Below are positions 1 to 12,100 of a DNA stretch of 64,000 nucleotides, in pieces. The position numbers were made by a program, and so were the translations under genes. Positions within the stretch are counted from its first letter, which is position 1; every line of letters begins with the position of its first letter. Under the pieces are notes generated by a model that worked only from the letters and a program-made list of their open reading frames with translations, was not told the origin of the DNA and searched no databases. This stretch comes from Paragonimus westermani (lineage: Eukaryota; Platyhelminthes; Trematoda; Plagiorchiida; Troglotrematidae). The DNA lies in contig QNGE01000992.1 in assembly GCA_008508345.1 (NCBI GenBank), positions 1 through 64,000 of the forward strand. Reading direction: 5' to 3'.

Positions 1-645
1 GCATAGGTACCAAATCAGCTTAGAAGGCTATCTTAGTGGTTCTCACTTCGAAGATTTTAATAGCTTCTGGACTCAAATCTCACACGCAATTTATGACGCA
101 GGTACTGTAGCATGCGGTACGAGGGTACATGGGCTGAACGGACTGGATCTCGCAGGAAACCCTATAGTTGTTGGAAGCCAGACGGAGCATTCCTCCTGGC
201 AGTTCATATAAGGAGTCTAGAAGAGACACCCGTGAATGGCTGAAACGTAGCCTAAAGGCTGATTGTGAAGCTTGGCTAGTGGAGAAGGTTAAAGGAACCG
301 CTTTTGCTTAAAGAAACATCGGTAGACTGTTCAAGCTTATTCGTGCCACTGGTCCAAGGTGACCGTCTGCCAGTGAAACCATCAGCCAGGTAGATGTCAC
401 ATTCATGTATAAGCCCAGAAGCTTAGAGCGGTAAGCGGAACACACTGAAGGTCAATTTAACTGGCCTCCCGTTTTCACTGTGTTGCCGTCGCAAACCCGT
501 AATGTAACATCCTGGTTGGTAGAGTTGGAACCACCTACCGAGGTCCGTAATTGCACTTCAGCTGTCAAACGTGATAGGGTGTTGGCACAGATGATCTTGT
601 ATCGGCACATTTCGAAGAAAGTGGAAGGGCATTAGTAGAGTAGTA

Positions 646-867
646 GTGTGGACGACGGAAACCATCCTTCCATGCTGGGGTCACTGCATAATAGTTCCCA
701 TATTCGAGAAAGGTATCAGGGGCTCTTGTGATAACCATAGGGGAACTAGTTTTACCCCAGTCGTTATTGGGGTTCTAGCATACGCTATACTCCGTCGACT
801 CGCTGCACCCCAGGAGGCATGCATTAGGGAAAGCAGGCAGAATTTCGCCCGGAGTGGAGATGCCTAG
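646..867 (+). pseudogene. LINE reverse transcriptase fragment, N-terminal fingers
   Basis: This is a 73-codon open stretch within the LINE. It contains IIVPIFEKG, CDNHRGTS and ILRRLAAP, corresponding to the conserved fingers region of LINE reverse transcriptases (usual form IVPIFKKG, C.NYRGIS, ILRRL). The frame changes just before it, near 600-646, and again after 867, where the FDS-type first palm motif should follow; that part (880-1000) is only partly readable in another frame and has lost the catalytic Asp context. It has no independent start codon function; the ATG is simply inside the old frame. It was part of the reverse transcriptase that copies the LINE RNA at the target site. Confidence 0.85.
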
Positions 868-1004
868 ATTATATTTTTTCATTCTCCAGCAAAATTCTTG
901 AGCAGCGTCATGTATACCGCCAGCCAGCAATCGCTGTATTTCTCGGCTCTGAAGGTGAGTTCGGTGCGGTAGCTCGATCTACACTTTTAGAATCGCTTAA
1001 ATGC

Positions 1005-1358
1005 ATGGATGTAGCGACTAGGTATGTGAACATACTGTTGGCGATTTATTCCCATACTTCAGCTCAGGTTTGTGTTCACTTTAAACTGATTGACCGTTGC
1101 AGCACTAGGAGTGGCGTACGTCAGAACTGTCGACTTACACCATCTTTGTTCAATTTCATCGCAGACAAAATAATGGAAGATTGTCCCCGGCATTTTCAAG
1201 ATACCGACTTGGATCTTCTACCTGGTGAAAGACTGGCTGATCTTGACTATGCTGACGACAAGGTGTTGTTTAGCAATTTCAAAGTAGCACAAGCAGTGTT
1301 AGATGCTATTTCGCGTGCTGCCATGTATTTCGAGATACCCTTTGCAGCCTCAAAGTGA
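1005..1358 (+). pseudogene. LINE reverse transcriptase palm fragment with YADD box
   Basis: This 117-codon open stretch holds the best-kept part of the LINE. NILLAIYSHTS leads into GVRQNCRLTPSLFNF (family form GVRQGC.LSP.LFNF), then DLLPGERLADLDYADD. The YADD catalytic box lies at 1248-1259 and both Asp codons are intact. The Gly and Pro positions of the GVRQGC.LSP motif are mutated (GC to NC, S to T), so the enzyme would not be expected to work even if the frame were whole. A TGA ends it at 1356-1358, but the family reading continues directly after it (KVFLQGCCDHEN), so this stop is an inactivating mutation and not the true end. The function was reverse transcription in the nucleus by target-primed copying. 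Confidence 0.9.
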
Positions 1359-2060
1359 AAAGTATTTCTACAAGGTTGTTGCGATCACGAGAATCTAAGG
1401 GTGGATAATGAAGTCGTGGAGTTTGTTGGCCAGTTTGTATACCTGGGAAAATGCACCAGCGGCGGAGGCGGCGGAAGCCTACGGAATGAGACGGAAGCGC
1501 GGATCTCTTAGTCTAGGACGGTGTTCACTGATCTGGGACACCTATGGCGATAGACAGTTATCTCTTTGATGCTTGAAGGTCGCGTGTGTAAAACGACAAT
1601 AAAGGTTGTGTTGCTTTGCCGCAGCAAAACCTGGCCGCTCAGTTTGGAAGACGTGAACCGTCTTCAGGTATTCGATAACTGTCTGTGTTCGATCGCTCGT
1701 ATCGAGTGGCACCAGCAAGTAAGCAACGAGGAGGTTAGGAAGCGAGTATTTGCTGGTGATTATCAGACGAGTTCCGTCATTAAATCCTCACATTTGCACA
1801 GACTTAGACGGTCGTCTGTCACACCGAGTGCTCTTCGCCGACGCTGTGGCCGACTGGTACAAGGTACCAGGTGGACAGATGATGACCTGGTGTAGGGAGA
1901 TCAAGTAGCTCACGAAGGGGTTGGTCAATGTAGATTGGCTTCGTCTCCCGGGCTGCGGCCCTCGCGACTCACAGAGTAGGTGGCTGGAGACTCTAGGTGA
2001 GACGATGGTTAATTGAGCTCAGTGGCGTGAATACAGTCGTCGTTTAGCCATGCTGTCTGC
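1359..2060 (+). pseudogene. LINE reverse transcriptase thumb and C-terminal tail, frameshifted
   Basis: After the premature stop the same frame reads on through EFVGQFVYLG and SGGGG. It then passes another stop into the open stretch 1566-1895, which carries LEGRVCKTTIKVVLL, TWPLSLEDVNRLQVFDN and EWHQQVSNEEVRKRVF. These are hallmark segments of the C-terminal half of fluke LINE polyproteins. Beyond about 1900 only fragments (GWG/LPG-type and WLETL-like) can be matched in shifting frames. The stretch is a continuation of the upstream fragments, not a separate gene. GC-rich triplet runs (about 1455-1472, GGCGG units) code the Gly run seen in relatives. Confidence 0.8.
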
Positions 2061-2275
2061 GAAGTGAGTGCATTTAATGACACGGGGCAGTGAAAACCGT
2101 AAGGAAGCTGTCTTGCTGAGGACGCCTTATTTTCAACTACAGACTGGTTGTTTGTTTGCAGGATGTATGCACCTTAATGTCGAATGTTTGAATATAGACG
2201 ATTGTGTGACAACTGAGCATCAGTGTGAACCACTAATGTATTGCTGTTTATGATGATGAGGAGAAGGAGGATGGT

Positions 2276-2712
2276 GATATTCAACTCTTTACAAATATGC
2301 TCAAATAGACAAGTGATATTAAGGGACAACTTATCGATTATTTGGCCAAAAATCACACTGAGTGAGTGGCTACTATCCCAGGCTTTAGGTCGAGTTTGAT
2401 AAGACTTGTTGTCTGCTGGTCGAGATTCAAGCCATGTCCACCTGCTATAGCAAACGCCATTTATTTGGGCCTATGTACTGAGTTAACCAACGTATGGGAA
2501 TTGAGAAGATTTTCATTCAAAGTCAGATTCTAGAAGTTAGAACAGTTTCGCATCCGACAAGCCTGTACTTACCGGGTCAAACAGACAGCTGGAGAGTTGA
2601 CCGGATTCACCCACTTGCACATGGGTTTTTTTAGGCCGAACCAGCAGACCTCCTGAGGTCAGCAAATACGCACACTCTTGTGTGTTACGCCTCTCTGCCC
2701 TGAGTCAATCAC
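2276..2712. other. No recognised gene or element
   Basis: This is AT-rich spacer after the LINE tail. I see no repeat, RNA gene or convincing open frame. Confidence 0.5.
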
Positions 2713-2958
2713 GTTGCCGAACAGCGATACTAACAGCAGCAGACATTCATTCTTAGCATGTTCTGCCGAACGAGTAGGTCTTCGGTAGGATGCATCGTGA
2801 ATCTGTACGCTCAACATGTGCGCATCGGTAACGGATTCGGACAGATGAAAGCCATAGGTCCTCAACATGACAGTGAAATTGCCATCTGCGGCTCCGCCAG
2901 AGACATTCAGGAGTGACAAAGAAAAGACTGACCGAGCTAACAAGGGGGAACGAGTGAC
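2713..2958 (-). CDS. Candidate internal exon, unknown protein
   Basis: On the minus strand an open frame of 117 codons (3012-2659) is entered by a very good splice acceptor: a T-run followed by CCAG, with the first exon base at 2958 and in phase 0. From there the frame reads VTRSPLLARSVFS and GGAADGNFTVMLRTYGF, then HLSESVTDAHML, an ordinary globular composition with few rare residues. A possible but weak donor (AAC then GTGATT) ends the exon at 2713, giving 82 whole codons. The frame also stays open to the stop at 2659, so it could be a terminal exon. I recognise no family. It could equally be a chance open frame; the evidence is the acceptor plus composition only. Confidence 0.3.
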
Positions 2959-3012
2959 CTGGAAAAAACGCAGCGGGTCGTCAGCTTGACACGGTAGGGG
3001 AGAAGAGCACAA

Positions 3013-4410
3013 TCTGTAGGGTTTAATGTCAGCTAATCATGAAAACTAACATGACACCGTGAGAGGACAGATGCTAACGTTTCACGTACTGTCTAAGGTT
3101 TGTCACGTGGACCGTAAAAAACTAAAACTAGGCTGCCCAGTGTGATACAACGATAGTGAAACGGACGTTCAGCACGCTCACGCCGTGGAAGTTAGCTCGT
3201 TTTACTGAATACATATGAAGTAAATAGAATATCAAACGTATGTTTACAACAGTTCAGACCTTCACAAACGGTAACAACGTCAAATCACTCGCTGTCCATA
3301 GGTACACAAGAGATGTAGGATGTACAAGCCGGGCAAGTATTCAACCGCAAATGGAAAAATGGAAAGACCACGGAAGTTGTTCATTCCAATCGTGTAGACT
3401 GGATTCCATGGAATTTCGAAAGTACGAGATGCATGTGGATAGCAGAACAGTACTTCAAGCAAGACATTAGGCATGAAAATTGTTATAGCCAACAAATGGG
3501 TTAGACTAGCTTGTGAAGGATAAAGTATAGTGGCCTGTGAACAAGTGTCCACCAGTCCTTCGAAACTCACTCGCATCAATTTATCGATTATTTGGACCAA
3601 TGATAATTCCATTTGCTACCAGCAAGAACTAGTCATTAAATTAATTGTGTCCGTCCACTCAACTGAGTCTTACACATTCACCTTCTTGATCTTGGTCATC
3701 TCATGTGATGCAACGCGCAGAAAACTGAAGGTATACCGTTTAGAAACTTCTACTCTGTACGGTGGTTCAAGTTACAGTCTGAATGTTTGCGTTTGATTAG
3801 TACAAACAATGATAAAACCGCCACGGTTAGAGATCGGTGATATCTCTACCCATTAATAATTACATCCTTCATTAACCAGTTTAATTTTCATTGGAAGTTA
3901 TTAGTGCACACCCTTTTGAAAGTATCTCAAGTCATTATGATAAAACATGCTAACCGGTCTCTCGTATCGGGTCAGTTTCATGCAAAAAAGCAAACTTACT
4001 CATTCGATATGCTTTGTAACAGATAATCTACCCAAAACTGACTACAATTAAATAGGAGACAGAGCTTGTGTTGTGCTGAACATGATGTATTTTCGTCTTT
4101 GGACAGGAAAAATAATTATTTAAAAACAGGGGATACATAATTGCCGTAACCACTGCTCTCCTCGAATACCACTATAAAAGTGTAGCTACTCGATTACAGA
4201 ATTAGTGAGCACCTTCTTCCGCCGGCATTCATTACGAACGTTTCGGATAAATCCTATGTTGACAGTGTCACCGTTCTAGACACACACTATTGGTTAGACG
4301 AGATTTTAAATACACTCAGATAATCGGCAAGTGTACGCTTTTGGTGTTCTCATTTGAGTTCAACTCACTGGCGGAAATGACGAAAGCATAGGAATGAATA
4401 TTCTATTTAG
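3013..4410. other. No recognised gene or element
   Basis: It holds only short open frames on both strands (for example 3280-3612 minus and 3530-3796 plus) with no family likeness. A 14-bp string TATCGATTATTTGG at about 3584 also occurs at about 2333; this is probably coincidence or a very old repeat. Confidence 0.5.
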
Positions 4411-4759
4411 GGCAGTGTCTTTCAAATCGCTTAAATTCACACAATCAGAAGACATCTGGTACACTGACGAAGATGTACCTGCCAAACGATCTGAAGATGA
4501 CACTCATTCACAAGTCCAGTGGGAAAAATGGTCTATAAGGAGTGAAATGGAGGGAACCAATCGTCCACCGCAAACCTTTGGGGAAGGAGCACCTAAGGTT
4601 TCAACTGAAACACTTTCGGAAGCGCTGGCAACTTTACCGCACCGAGTTATTCAGGTAGAGGGCACGTTGAAACAAAAAGCGGAGAAGAATACCAGCAGGA
4701 ATAATATGTGTAATCAGACAGTGTTAAAGCATTTGCTATTGGATTACCAAATACACTGA
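4411..4759 (+). CDS. Candidate terminal exon, unknown acidic/charged protein
   Basis: An open frame of 121 codons runs from 4394 to a TGA at 4757-4759. A plausible splice acceptor (TTCTATTTAG) places the exon start at 4411, with one base completing the previous codon. The peptide is polar and charged, with DIWYTDEDVPAKRSEDD, then QWEKWSIRSEMEG, then a segment LSEALATLPHRVIQVEGTL that could form an amphipathic helix, and ends QTVLKHLLLDYQIH. No domain is recognised. If real it is the 3' exon of a plus-strand gene whose other exons I cannot see. A chance frame cannot be excluded. Confidence 0.3.
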
Positions 4760-4889
4760 GCCAAAGTGTCTTAATATTATATAAATATGTCTTGTATGTT
4801 GCCTTTAACACTCTTATGCGCACCGCTACTCTGAGCTTGGTTTGAGGCTACAGGCTATTCGTTGCATTTTGATTAGCCCACTCAATGCC

Positions 4890-4992
4890 CCATAAATAGC
4901 GTCACCTCACCTGGTGGCGTCAATTGGCCAAAACCGGGACTTTCGTTGATGTTCCTCAGCAATGAAGTCATCACGTCAGAAAGACACTAACA
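4890..4992 (-). repeat. Possible old fragment of a Penelope-type hammerhead repeat
   Basis: The 16-mer GTCACCTCACCTGGTG at about 4901-4916 is identical to stem-loop II of the hammerhead at 13 kb. On the minus strand a CTGAGGA followed by CGAAAGTC lies next to it (about 4945-4965). The two halves cannot be folded into one complete ribozyme. It may be a scrambled remnant of the same repeat family, or chance. Confidence 0.25.
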
Positions 4993-7779
4993 TCTTTTCA
5001 ACTTCCGACCATGGCGGTAGTTACCCTTGCAAACTGGCCCTGAGGTAGATAGTATCCAGCCGTCTGAAAACCATTTTGGTCGGAGATAGCTAGAGTCCAT
5101 GTTCATCTGATGAAATGTAAGTATAACTGACTGTCATGTCAAGTACTAAAACATAATTATTCCGTCTCATAGGTTGATAGCACTGCTGTTGAACTAAACT
5201 TTTAAACAAAAGAAACCACTTTACACACTTCCATACACTTTTGTGTAAAGAAATGTTCATATTGTTTAACTACTTCACCTCTTTCATTTCATATCCGTGG
5301 TCTGAAGTCTTGGTAGTAGACAACCGATTGTTCCCGTTAGTCCCGATATAGAAAAAGGGGTCCAAGGTAATCAGCAAATGTGGACTAAACCAGTGCAGAA
5401 ACGGTTTTGTGTTTCTGTCAGATTTGATGAGACTGTTTAACATCGCATAAAGGTCAGGAATGAACGAACTGAACGACGTTTTTTGATGGACATGACAGGT
5501 CACAGTAGATTACTGTCTGTCTCATTAGCAATGGGCTATGAAAGAGCAGAGGTAGACAAAAGTGAGCCAATCAACTTTGTCCCGGATAATCCGTGTACAT
5601 GTCACCAAGTGGCACGGTCATTGTTTGCAAAAATCTTGTAAGTCGAATTAACCAGATAACCTGGGGAACGTTTGTGCGCAGTTTCTACATTGCTCGCTGA
5701 AGCTGCCCTTCTTCCTCTGGGTTTTTGAAAACGAAATACGGCCGTCTTTAACGGAGAGTTTTTCCCAAGGGGGGACAGTTGGACACATTCTCTGGTGAAT
5801 GATGGGTTATACTTTTTGAGTGTGAAAAACACTCTTTGAATGTGTTAGGAAATTAAGTCATTCATTTTTATGCATTCACTGTGCCGAGCAGCTAAGAATG
5901 TGAAACCTCATCATTTGTGTACAACTCGGTTGCGTAAGTTGAACCAATCCCGAGCCCGTTTAATCAGATTAAGATCTGGACAGCTTTGTGGTGGTTGTGG
6001 CGGTATGCATACCGTAAATGTTGTCCGTGTTTTCTCTGCTCATGTATGACCTCTGTTAGTCTGATTACTTGCGTCCGGTTATTTATGAACTACCGACCAC
6101 ATACGTAGACGAATTATGCAACAGGTGGTTAACAGTATGTAAGAGTCGACTGTATTTTATCCTAGTTTCAGCGTTCGTTTCTCAAAAAGCACCATAACTT
6201 TTTCCAATTAATGGTGCGTTGATATCAACTTTGCTTGTCCCGACATCATCCACATCAGTTTGATAATGTTTCGGTGGGCTTCATTTGTGTTCCTCTATAT
6301 CGCTATAGTGGTCCGTACTGAGTGGATTACACCGGTCGGACGGAGCAAAGAGTGTAACAGAGAACACTCTGCTGAAATCCCAATACTGTGTGAGAGTATA
6401 CACTGGATGACATGGTAATCGAGTCGGGTCGGCGAAGGTTTACCACACACCACCTGTGCGTGATTATTTTCTCCCAGATGACGATGTACGTCCTACCGAA
6501 TATGCCCAGTATTGTGCAGCTACCATCGGGGCTTGCTGACCGACCAAGCTATTGGCCTGTTAGTGTAAGCCATCACATAGCGTTGAGACCCCAAAAGTTG
6601 TTTACCATACAAATACACCGGCGCGACCTGCTTACTTTGGATCCTGGAAAACAACACCAGAGGGATTCTTTGCCTCATCTTAAACTGACGTTAAATTATG
6701 GAACGGTGTTAGTAGGATGTCTCCGAATGGAAAAGTTGTGAACGTGACTTTCTCTTTTGGCTGTTTTCATTATTATGGTATACATCCGTCTGAAAGTTAA
6801 ACTTTAATCTTCGTCCCTTTTAGAGTAGTGTGTTAACCATTGCTCGATCGATCTCTCAGCAGTATGTCTGGAATATCGATCCGCGTCTCTAGGGTCAGAA
6901 GGTTTGCGGTTGTTGGATAAATTATTGCGCAACTTCAGTGATTGGCTCCTATTATCGTCGTCGTTGTAGTTGTTGTTGTTTCCTGGACAAGAAGATCGCA
7001 GTTACCAAGTTTGGATATTTACCTGAATAGTGTCATCATTCGTACGCATCGAGTATGATCTGTTCATTCCAATGCGGACTCTGTGGTTTTTGTTTTGCCT
7101 GCCCTATGTCCGCCCGGTTGATTGCAAAGGAGAAAGAACTCGGTTGACGGTTATAACTCATCTTAATACGACCGCTGGCTCTGTGTATGTTAGAAGGTAA
7201 ATATACATGATTTCCGGTTTTGTGTCTTTGACAGAAAGAGCACTACAGTTACTGATTTAGTGTAACAACACATTTCTGTTGGGTGAGCGAGATTAACAAA
7301 ATGACATTATTTAACACGAGCATCGGTATGAACATTTAAACATTGATGACTGAAATGAGTTGAACTTGTGACTACAAGTAAAGAATACTCAACTTACAGA
7401 AGAAGAGCTGGAATCAAATAACACTTTGAAACTTTTAAAAGCCATAAATCAAACCTTTTAGGATAAACACGAAAAACCACTGTAACTCGACGAATGTTTT
7501 GTGGCTCTAGAAATTTTTTAATGATCTCATTAGATGCTTGAGGAAAATTACTGCAGGGCAGTGCACTTATTAAACAAATATACATCCATTCATTAGTTGG
7601 AATGGTAGACTGCAAGAATGTGGAAAAAATTAAGGTTTCAGACACAAAATGCAAATATTCTAACTTCGGAAATAAAAACGTTTAATATTCGAAGTCTGTG
7701 GTACTCTGGCTTAATGCTATACCCATTTTCTGGTCGGCATCTAAAAAAGGCTCTGTGTCCAATCCATATTGACAAACGT

Positions 7780-7780
<1 letters not shown>
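4993..7780. other. No recognised gene or element
   Basis: Several open frames of 75-110 codons (5602-5832 minus, 6412-6741 plus) show no domain and no matching splice signals. A low-complexity stretch of GTTGTTGTT-type triplets lies at about 6955-6990. I see no element that I can name. Confidence 0.5.

Positions 7781-7812
<32 letters not shown>
7781..7812. repeat. (AT)n microsatellite
   Basis: This is a 32-base AT dinucleotide run with one G interruption at 7797. Confidence 0.97.
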
Positions 7813-8991
7813 CGCATTCTTCCACCAAGGAAAAACAATCGCACATAACTATGCTGAATGGTAGGCATGTGGTAGACCAGGTGAAACAAATTTTGAGACA
7901 ATTCTACTTCATTACAGTCAGAGCAAGACTGCCTCCACTCTCCTCACACTAGTAGAGCCACCGTACTGAAAGTTCGATCACTGGCACGGCACAAATCACG
8001 TCGACTGATTCGACGATGTGCAAATCGCTTCTCGGAACACAATGGCACAAACTCATTTAGGCATTTATAGATTCAAATGAAACTGTGTAACAGTTAGATA
8101 CATCAACTTGTTTCATGCTGTTTGTGAAAGTTTCAATTAGCTCGGACATACGCAGACAAGCATCCCAGGTGGTCTTGCATAAACCACCCTATACAGAACA
8201 CAATTTGTGTTTGAAAGACTCCGCTAAAGTCGTCACATCTTATGTCGTTCCACGAGCAACTGACCGGTTTGAACAAACCAGACAAGTGAATGTGCACATG
8301 CGAACTCGTCACTTGTTCATTTATGTCACGAAATGTGCCTTCACCCCGACAGCCAGCTTCAATTTGGGTAATCGAGAATGTCCAAAAGCTCAACACACTG
8401 ACAGAGGAAAGTGATGTCAGCACGTAAAGCAACCCCACCCTTGAAACTCAACACAGGTGTACTTTAGTTAAACGGCGCTTCTTATCTGACCTCTAAGAAA
8501 ATTAGATCACGACAAACTGGCAGCAGGTGTAGACCTCCGTTCACACGCAGGCGCGTGCGTGCTTGCATGCACTATTGCGAGCGTTCCGTAAGGGACCAAG
8601 TAAACCAGGCTGGCTGATGAGTCTTCAAGAAAGGGCTTCGTGATTTAGTGTGGTAATTGCATCGTTTCTCATAATAGCTGAGCTGTCTGTCGGCCTGTTT
8701 TCCAGGGCGGCGAGTTAACGTACGTGTGAACCGGATCGGGTTAAGCTGTGAATTCTGACTAAATAGCGAGGATATTTGATGTGAATTTTGAAGGAAACTG
8801 ACCATACAACATTGGGGGTTTGCTTGGTACAGCGGATTACGGCCTGTACAATTGAATCCCAGTAAAAACTACTGTGCTTCAATCACTGGGACGATGGTAG
8901 CTGAGATCCGGTGGTCATACCTGTGAGACAAACGCATCCGTAATTGATCAGCTGATCCAATACTCTGATTGTTCAAAAACAATAAATCGAA
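7813..8991. other. No recognised gene; weak tRNA-like boxes at 8826-8868
   Basis: Open frames overlap on both strands at 8115-8438 without family likeness. A TGGTACAGCGG string followed 20-odd bases later by AATTGAATCCC resembles RNA polymerase III A and B boxes of an old SINE, but no copy of the same sequence exists elsewhere in the window. Confidence 0.4.
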
Positions 8992-9157
8992 ATTGATAAA
9001 CAGTTTGGGAATAACACAACGTTACGAGTAAGTTGTAATACTCTACATTTCAACCATCTCGGGTGGCCTTTCTCAGGAGTGTTATAATCGAAATCACATC
9101 ACGTAGAGTATTACAACTTGCTCGTAACTTTGTGTTATTCTCAATCTGTTTATCAAT
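8992..9157. repeat. Inverted repeat, 55-bp arms, 56-bp spacer (Penelope-type terminal repeat?)
   Basis: The left arm 8992-9046 and right arm 9103-9157 are complementary at 51 of 55 positions (four substitutions), separated by a 56-bp spacer. On the minus strand the spacer and the arm edge carry a hammerhead-like core (annotated separately). Terminal-repeat palindromes that carry ribozymes are typical of Penelope-like retroelements and of small non-autonomous relatives. No target-site duplication is visible at the ends. Confidence 0.85.
9036..9090 (-). ncRNA. Degenerate hammerhead ribozyme motif in palindrome spacer
   Basis: Reading the minus strand, CTGAGAA (complement of 9070-9076) stands in for the core CTGANGA, with G8 changed to A. 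It is followed by GGCC...GGTT as stem II with two G-U pairs, GAAA (complement of 9048-9051), a minimal stem III and a GTA cleavage triplet. Stem I pairs ATAACACTC with GAGTATTAC at seven of nine positions. The very short stem III is the form known from Penelope-like elements. The G8 change should abolish cleavage, so this is a fossil or a chance near-match. Confidence 0.5.
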
Positions 9158-12100
9158 AACATGTTAAACACGACGCCCGAACTGTTCAAATTCATTCGTA
9201 CTAAATTTTGTGCGGATATCTTACAACTGATTAACAGTAAGTCGAAATGTTTCAAAACTGTCTTCGTAGCTAAGCCGGACGTGCATTATCCGCATTCATC
9301 AAGAGTGCCATCTCTATGCTGCGAATCATGTTGGTGTAGCTCGAAATGTTTAACAGATATTTACAGAGGACTGTGAGACACTTTACAAATAAACACACTA
9401 GTTTGTTAAGCTGAATTCAGGGTATCGTCGATTGTTTGGCGACCAGTCTCGCCGCTATAGAATTCCTCTTACAAATACGCAACACCACCTTCATTGTTCA
9501 AACTTGTCCGGTTCGATAAAATGATCACGACATTAGTGCCGAGCACAAGTAGTCAATCTCTTTCTTGAGGCCTGTATTGAGCGACGATTGGTGTACGACG
9601 TTGACGGTACACAACAAGTAGACACGAAAGTCTACTTGAAAACGATTCTATGTTCTGTGTTCTGATAAGGAATAGAAGACAAAACCGGTACTCAACAAGC
9701 TGAATGTGTAGGCCGTCAGTTACCCAATAACAGAGGCAGCAGAATGCCTCCTTGGTGAGTGACCAAAGGTAACCAAACAATTTCGGACTGGGCGTCTACT
9801 TCAAATGGTGTATCACAAGGCCCCCTGTTAAGGCCCTCGTTGTTATCATTAAGTAGTAACGATCCAGTGGGACAGTATACAGTCACTTTTGTTCGTTCTG
9901 CTGGCAATACGGAGACACACCGGCTTCAGACAGGAAACAGAACTATTGTAAGGAGTGTCAAGTTGCCCAGTTCATTGGAACTACTTCAAAAGCACTTAGG
10001 AGGTGCGTTAGTTATCAGGCTGCCGTACTCAAGCAATTAACAGGACCTCAGTAGTTGTTAGTTGACACTCTCAAAACGTTAATCCACAGAACGTACACCT
10101 GCTGCAGGGTCAAAATAAGGCTCTGAGCCATCCGTCAGTCCTTTGCAAAATTGTTGAAGAGAGTCCTTTTGTTTCTTCTCTGCCCATATTCGACCGGAGC
10201 TGGAGCTCGGCCACTGGACACTGTCTCTTGGCCTGCGAAGCCAGGTAGCTTAAGACGAAAGCATACAGCGAACAGCCACCAGTACGTTTGTTGTAATCAG
10301 CAGATTCTTAGCTAAACACTGGTCACCACATCCAAACATACTCGATCAAAGTTAAGCTGAATTTTAGTCGGTAACATGAAGGAAGAGCTCACAATGGATT
10401 TTTCCCATTGCAGCGAGAGAGCAGATCTCAGAATCATCTTCTTACACTACAACAACCCGAATGACTGAGCGGTGTGCATCGAATATCTCAGATGACCATC
10501 AATAATCGGAATGCAGTACCAACACATCGAACCAAATGGCACAGTGTTCAAACGACCCTTACACGTGGGAAATTATTCTGGAAAGGAGACTGAGTTATGT
10601 TATTTTTGGAAGCAAAGTGCCTTGTAAGGAAGCTTATACTCTTGCCCTTATGTATGAGTAGCAAGCAGTTAGATTCGAGATGATGAAAATCCTTAATTAC
10701 TCTACAAAACCACAAAGGGATGGTTGAACTGCGTTTGCGTGAAAACTAAGGAAAGTAGTGTGGATTTCACTGGTTTGTCAGCCTCTAAATAAAGGAATTG
10801 ACACGTCGCAGTATTTGTCAAGGTTTTGACCGAAAGAAAGATGAATGAAAATACTCACTAACCTAGCTTGTAGACCACATCTTCATCGTGAGTGATTTAC
10901 TGTAACGCATACTAGGTTCTCAGCATATTTTATTAAATTGTTCGTTGATGCGTCAAGAACGGAAAATAGAAATGGAGTACTGCCTTGCAATTCGCAAGTT
11001 TGGTCTGATATCAGAATAGATGCCTCATTGTTGCAGAGTGCAGAGTGAGGACGAGTTAAACCCATCAACCAGAATTGTCAGTAAGTGAATTCTACTTGCT
11101 GTGTCATGTACACAATTCCGTGCTTGACTTCTAAAGAGGACAACATGAGGTGCATCGCAGTAAAAATGACTTCACTCGTTTCCATATTATCAGTTCTCCT
11201 CAGATGCGTACAAGAATTTGAAGAGTACTCAATGTGATTTTGAGGCTGTTGTACTGGTTGCCTATCGAATATGAGCAAGTTATGAGAATTAGAAGTTCAC
11301 ACACTATGACTCTCACGTAGTCTGTACGTTAACAAACCATCCGATGGGAGAAATAACACACGTAGCAAATTCATCCGATAACCATTACTAAAAAATATCC
11401 AACCGCGGGTTTCATCGAACAAAGTGAACAAGATGAGTAAGTTAACATTTGTGAATAAACTTTGCGACTGATCACATCCTCTTCCGTTCACTATCGTGGT
11501 TACATTTCCTACCACAGGCATCTAAAATGTATAATTTAGTGTGTACATATGTTGTGAGTTGCGTCCGAACGACTACTAAGAAAGATTAGCAGATTTGAGC
11601 CCCAAACATTTCGTGGGTCACAGGCTGGAGCGCTCATCAAACAGTGACGTGGTGACACATGGTGAATTGTTTTGCGTTTGGTTATCGTCGTAACCGACCT
11701 GGCAACACACCTAGTGTGAGAGGGAGTTGGTCACTGAATTTCATCTAGCTTATTGTTTGCATTGCGTCAAGCACTCGCTGCACGTGTTAGGTTCCCACAA
11801 CTGAATGGCAGTCAGGATAATTCCATCAAAACAACGCCTAGCAGACGCTCAACTCGCGCGGATTAGCGATGTAACACTGGTACACATGGGATCACAAGCC
11901 GTGCGTGACTTCACTGCCAGAGCCCCGGGTGTTGTTTGACAGAGATGTACTTTTCCGGTGAACCGCCGGAGGGGGTTGTGTCCATGATGATAACAAACTG
12001 TCGTAGTGACTGCTGTTGCTGATGCAACAACAACAAGCGCTTCAAGTTCTAAAATCTGGGGTGCGATAAATCGCAATGTAAAGGTCATTCGTGTGTCAGC

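Larger units (their letters stand above)
1..2275 (+). mobile_element. Decayed LINE (non-LTR retrotransposon), 5' part outside window
   Basis: Translating the plus strand with several frame changes gives, in order, a linker after the endonuclease (about 1-330), the N-terminal part of a reverse transcriptase (about 330-870), the palm with a YADD box (1005-1358) and the C-terminal thumb and tail (1378-2000). The tail keeps the family pattern LYG..TWPL..EDV.RLQVFD...C..SIA (here altered) followed by QVSNEEVRKRVF. The 3' end runs out in a purine-rich GATGATGAGGAG stretch near 2250-2275, typical of a LINE end. At least five in-frame stops and several frameshifts show that it is dead. The reading pattern matches the abundant fluke LINEs usually annotated as endonuclease-reverse transcriptase; the RTE-like or CR1-like clade assignment is an inference. 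Sure that it is a LINE, less sure of the clade and of the exact 3' end. Confidence 0.9.

Noticed and set aside
8610..8650. CTGATGAGTCTTCAAGAAAG resembling a hammerhead core
   Set aside because: Neither stem II nor stem I can pair; chance co-occurrence of the two core boxes.
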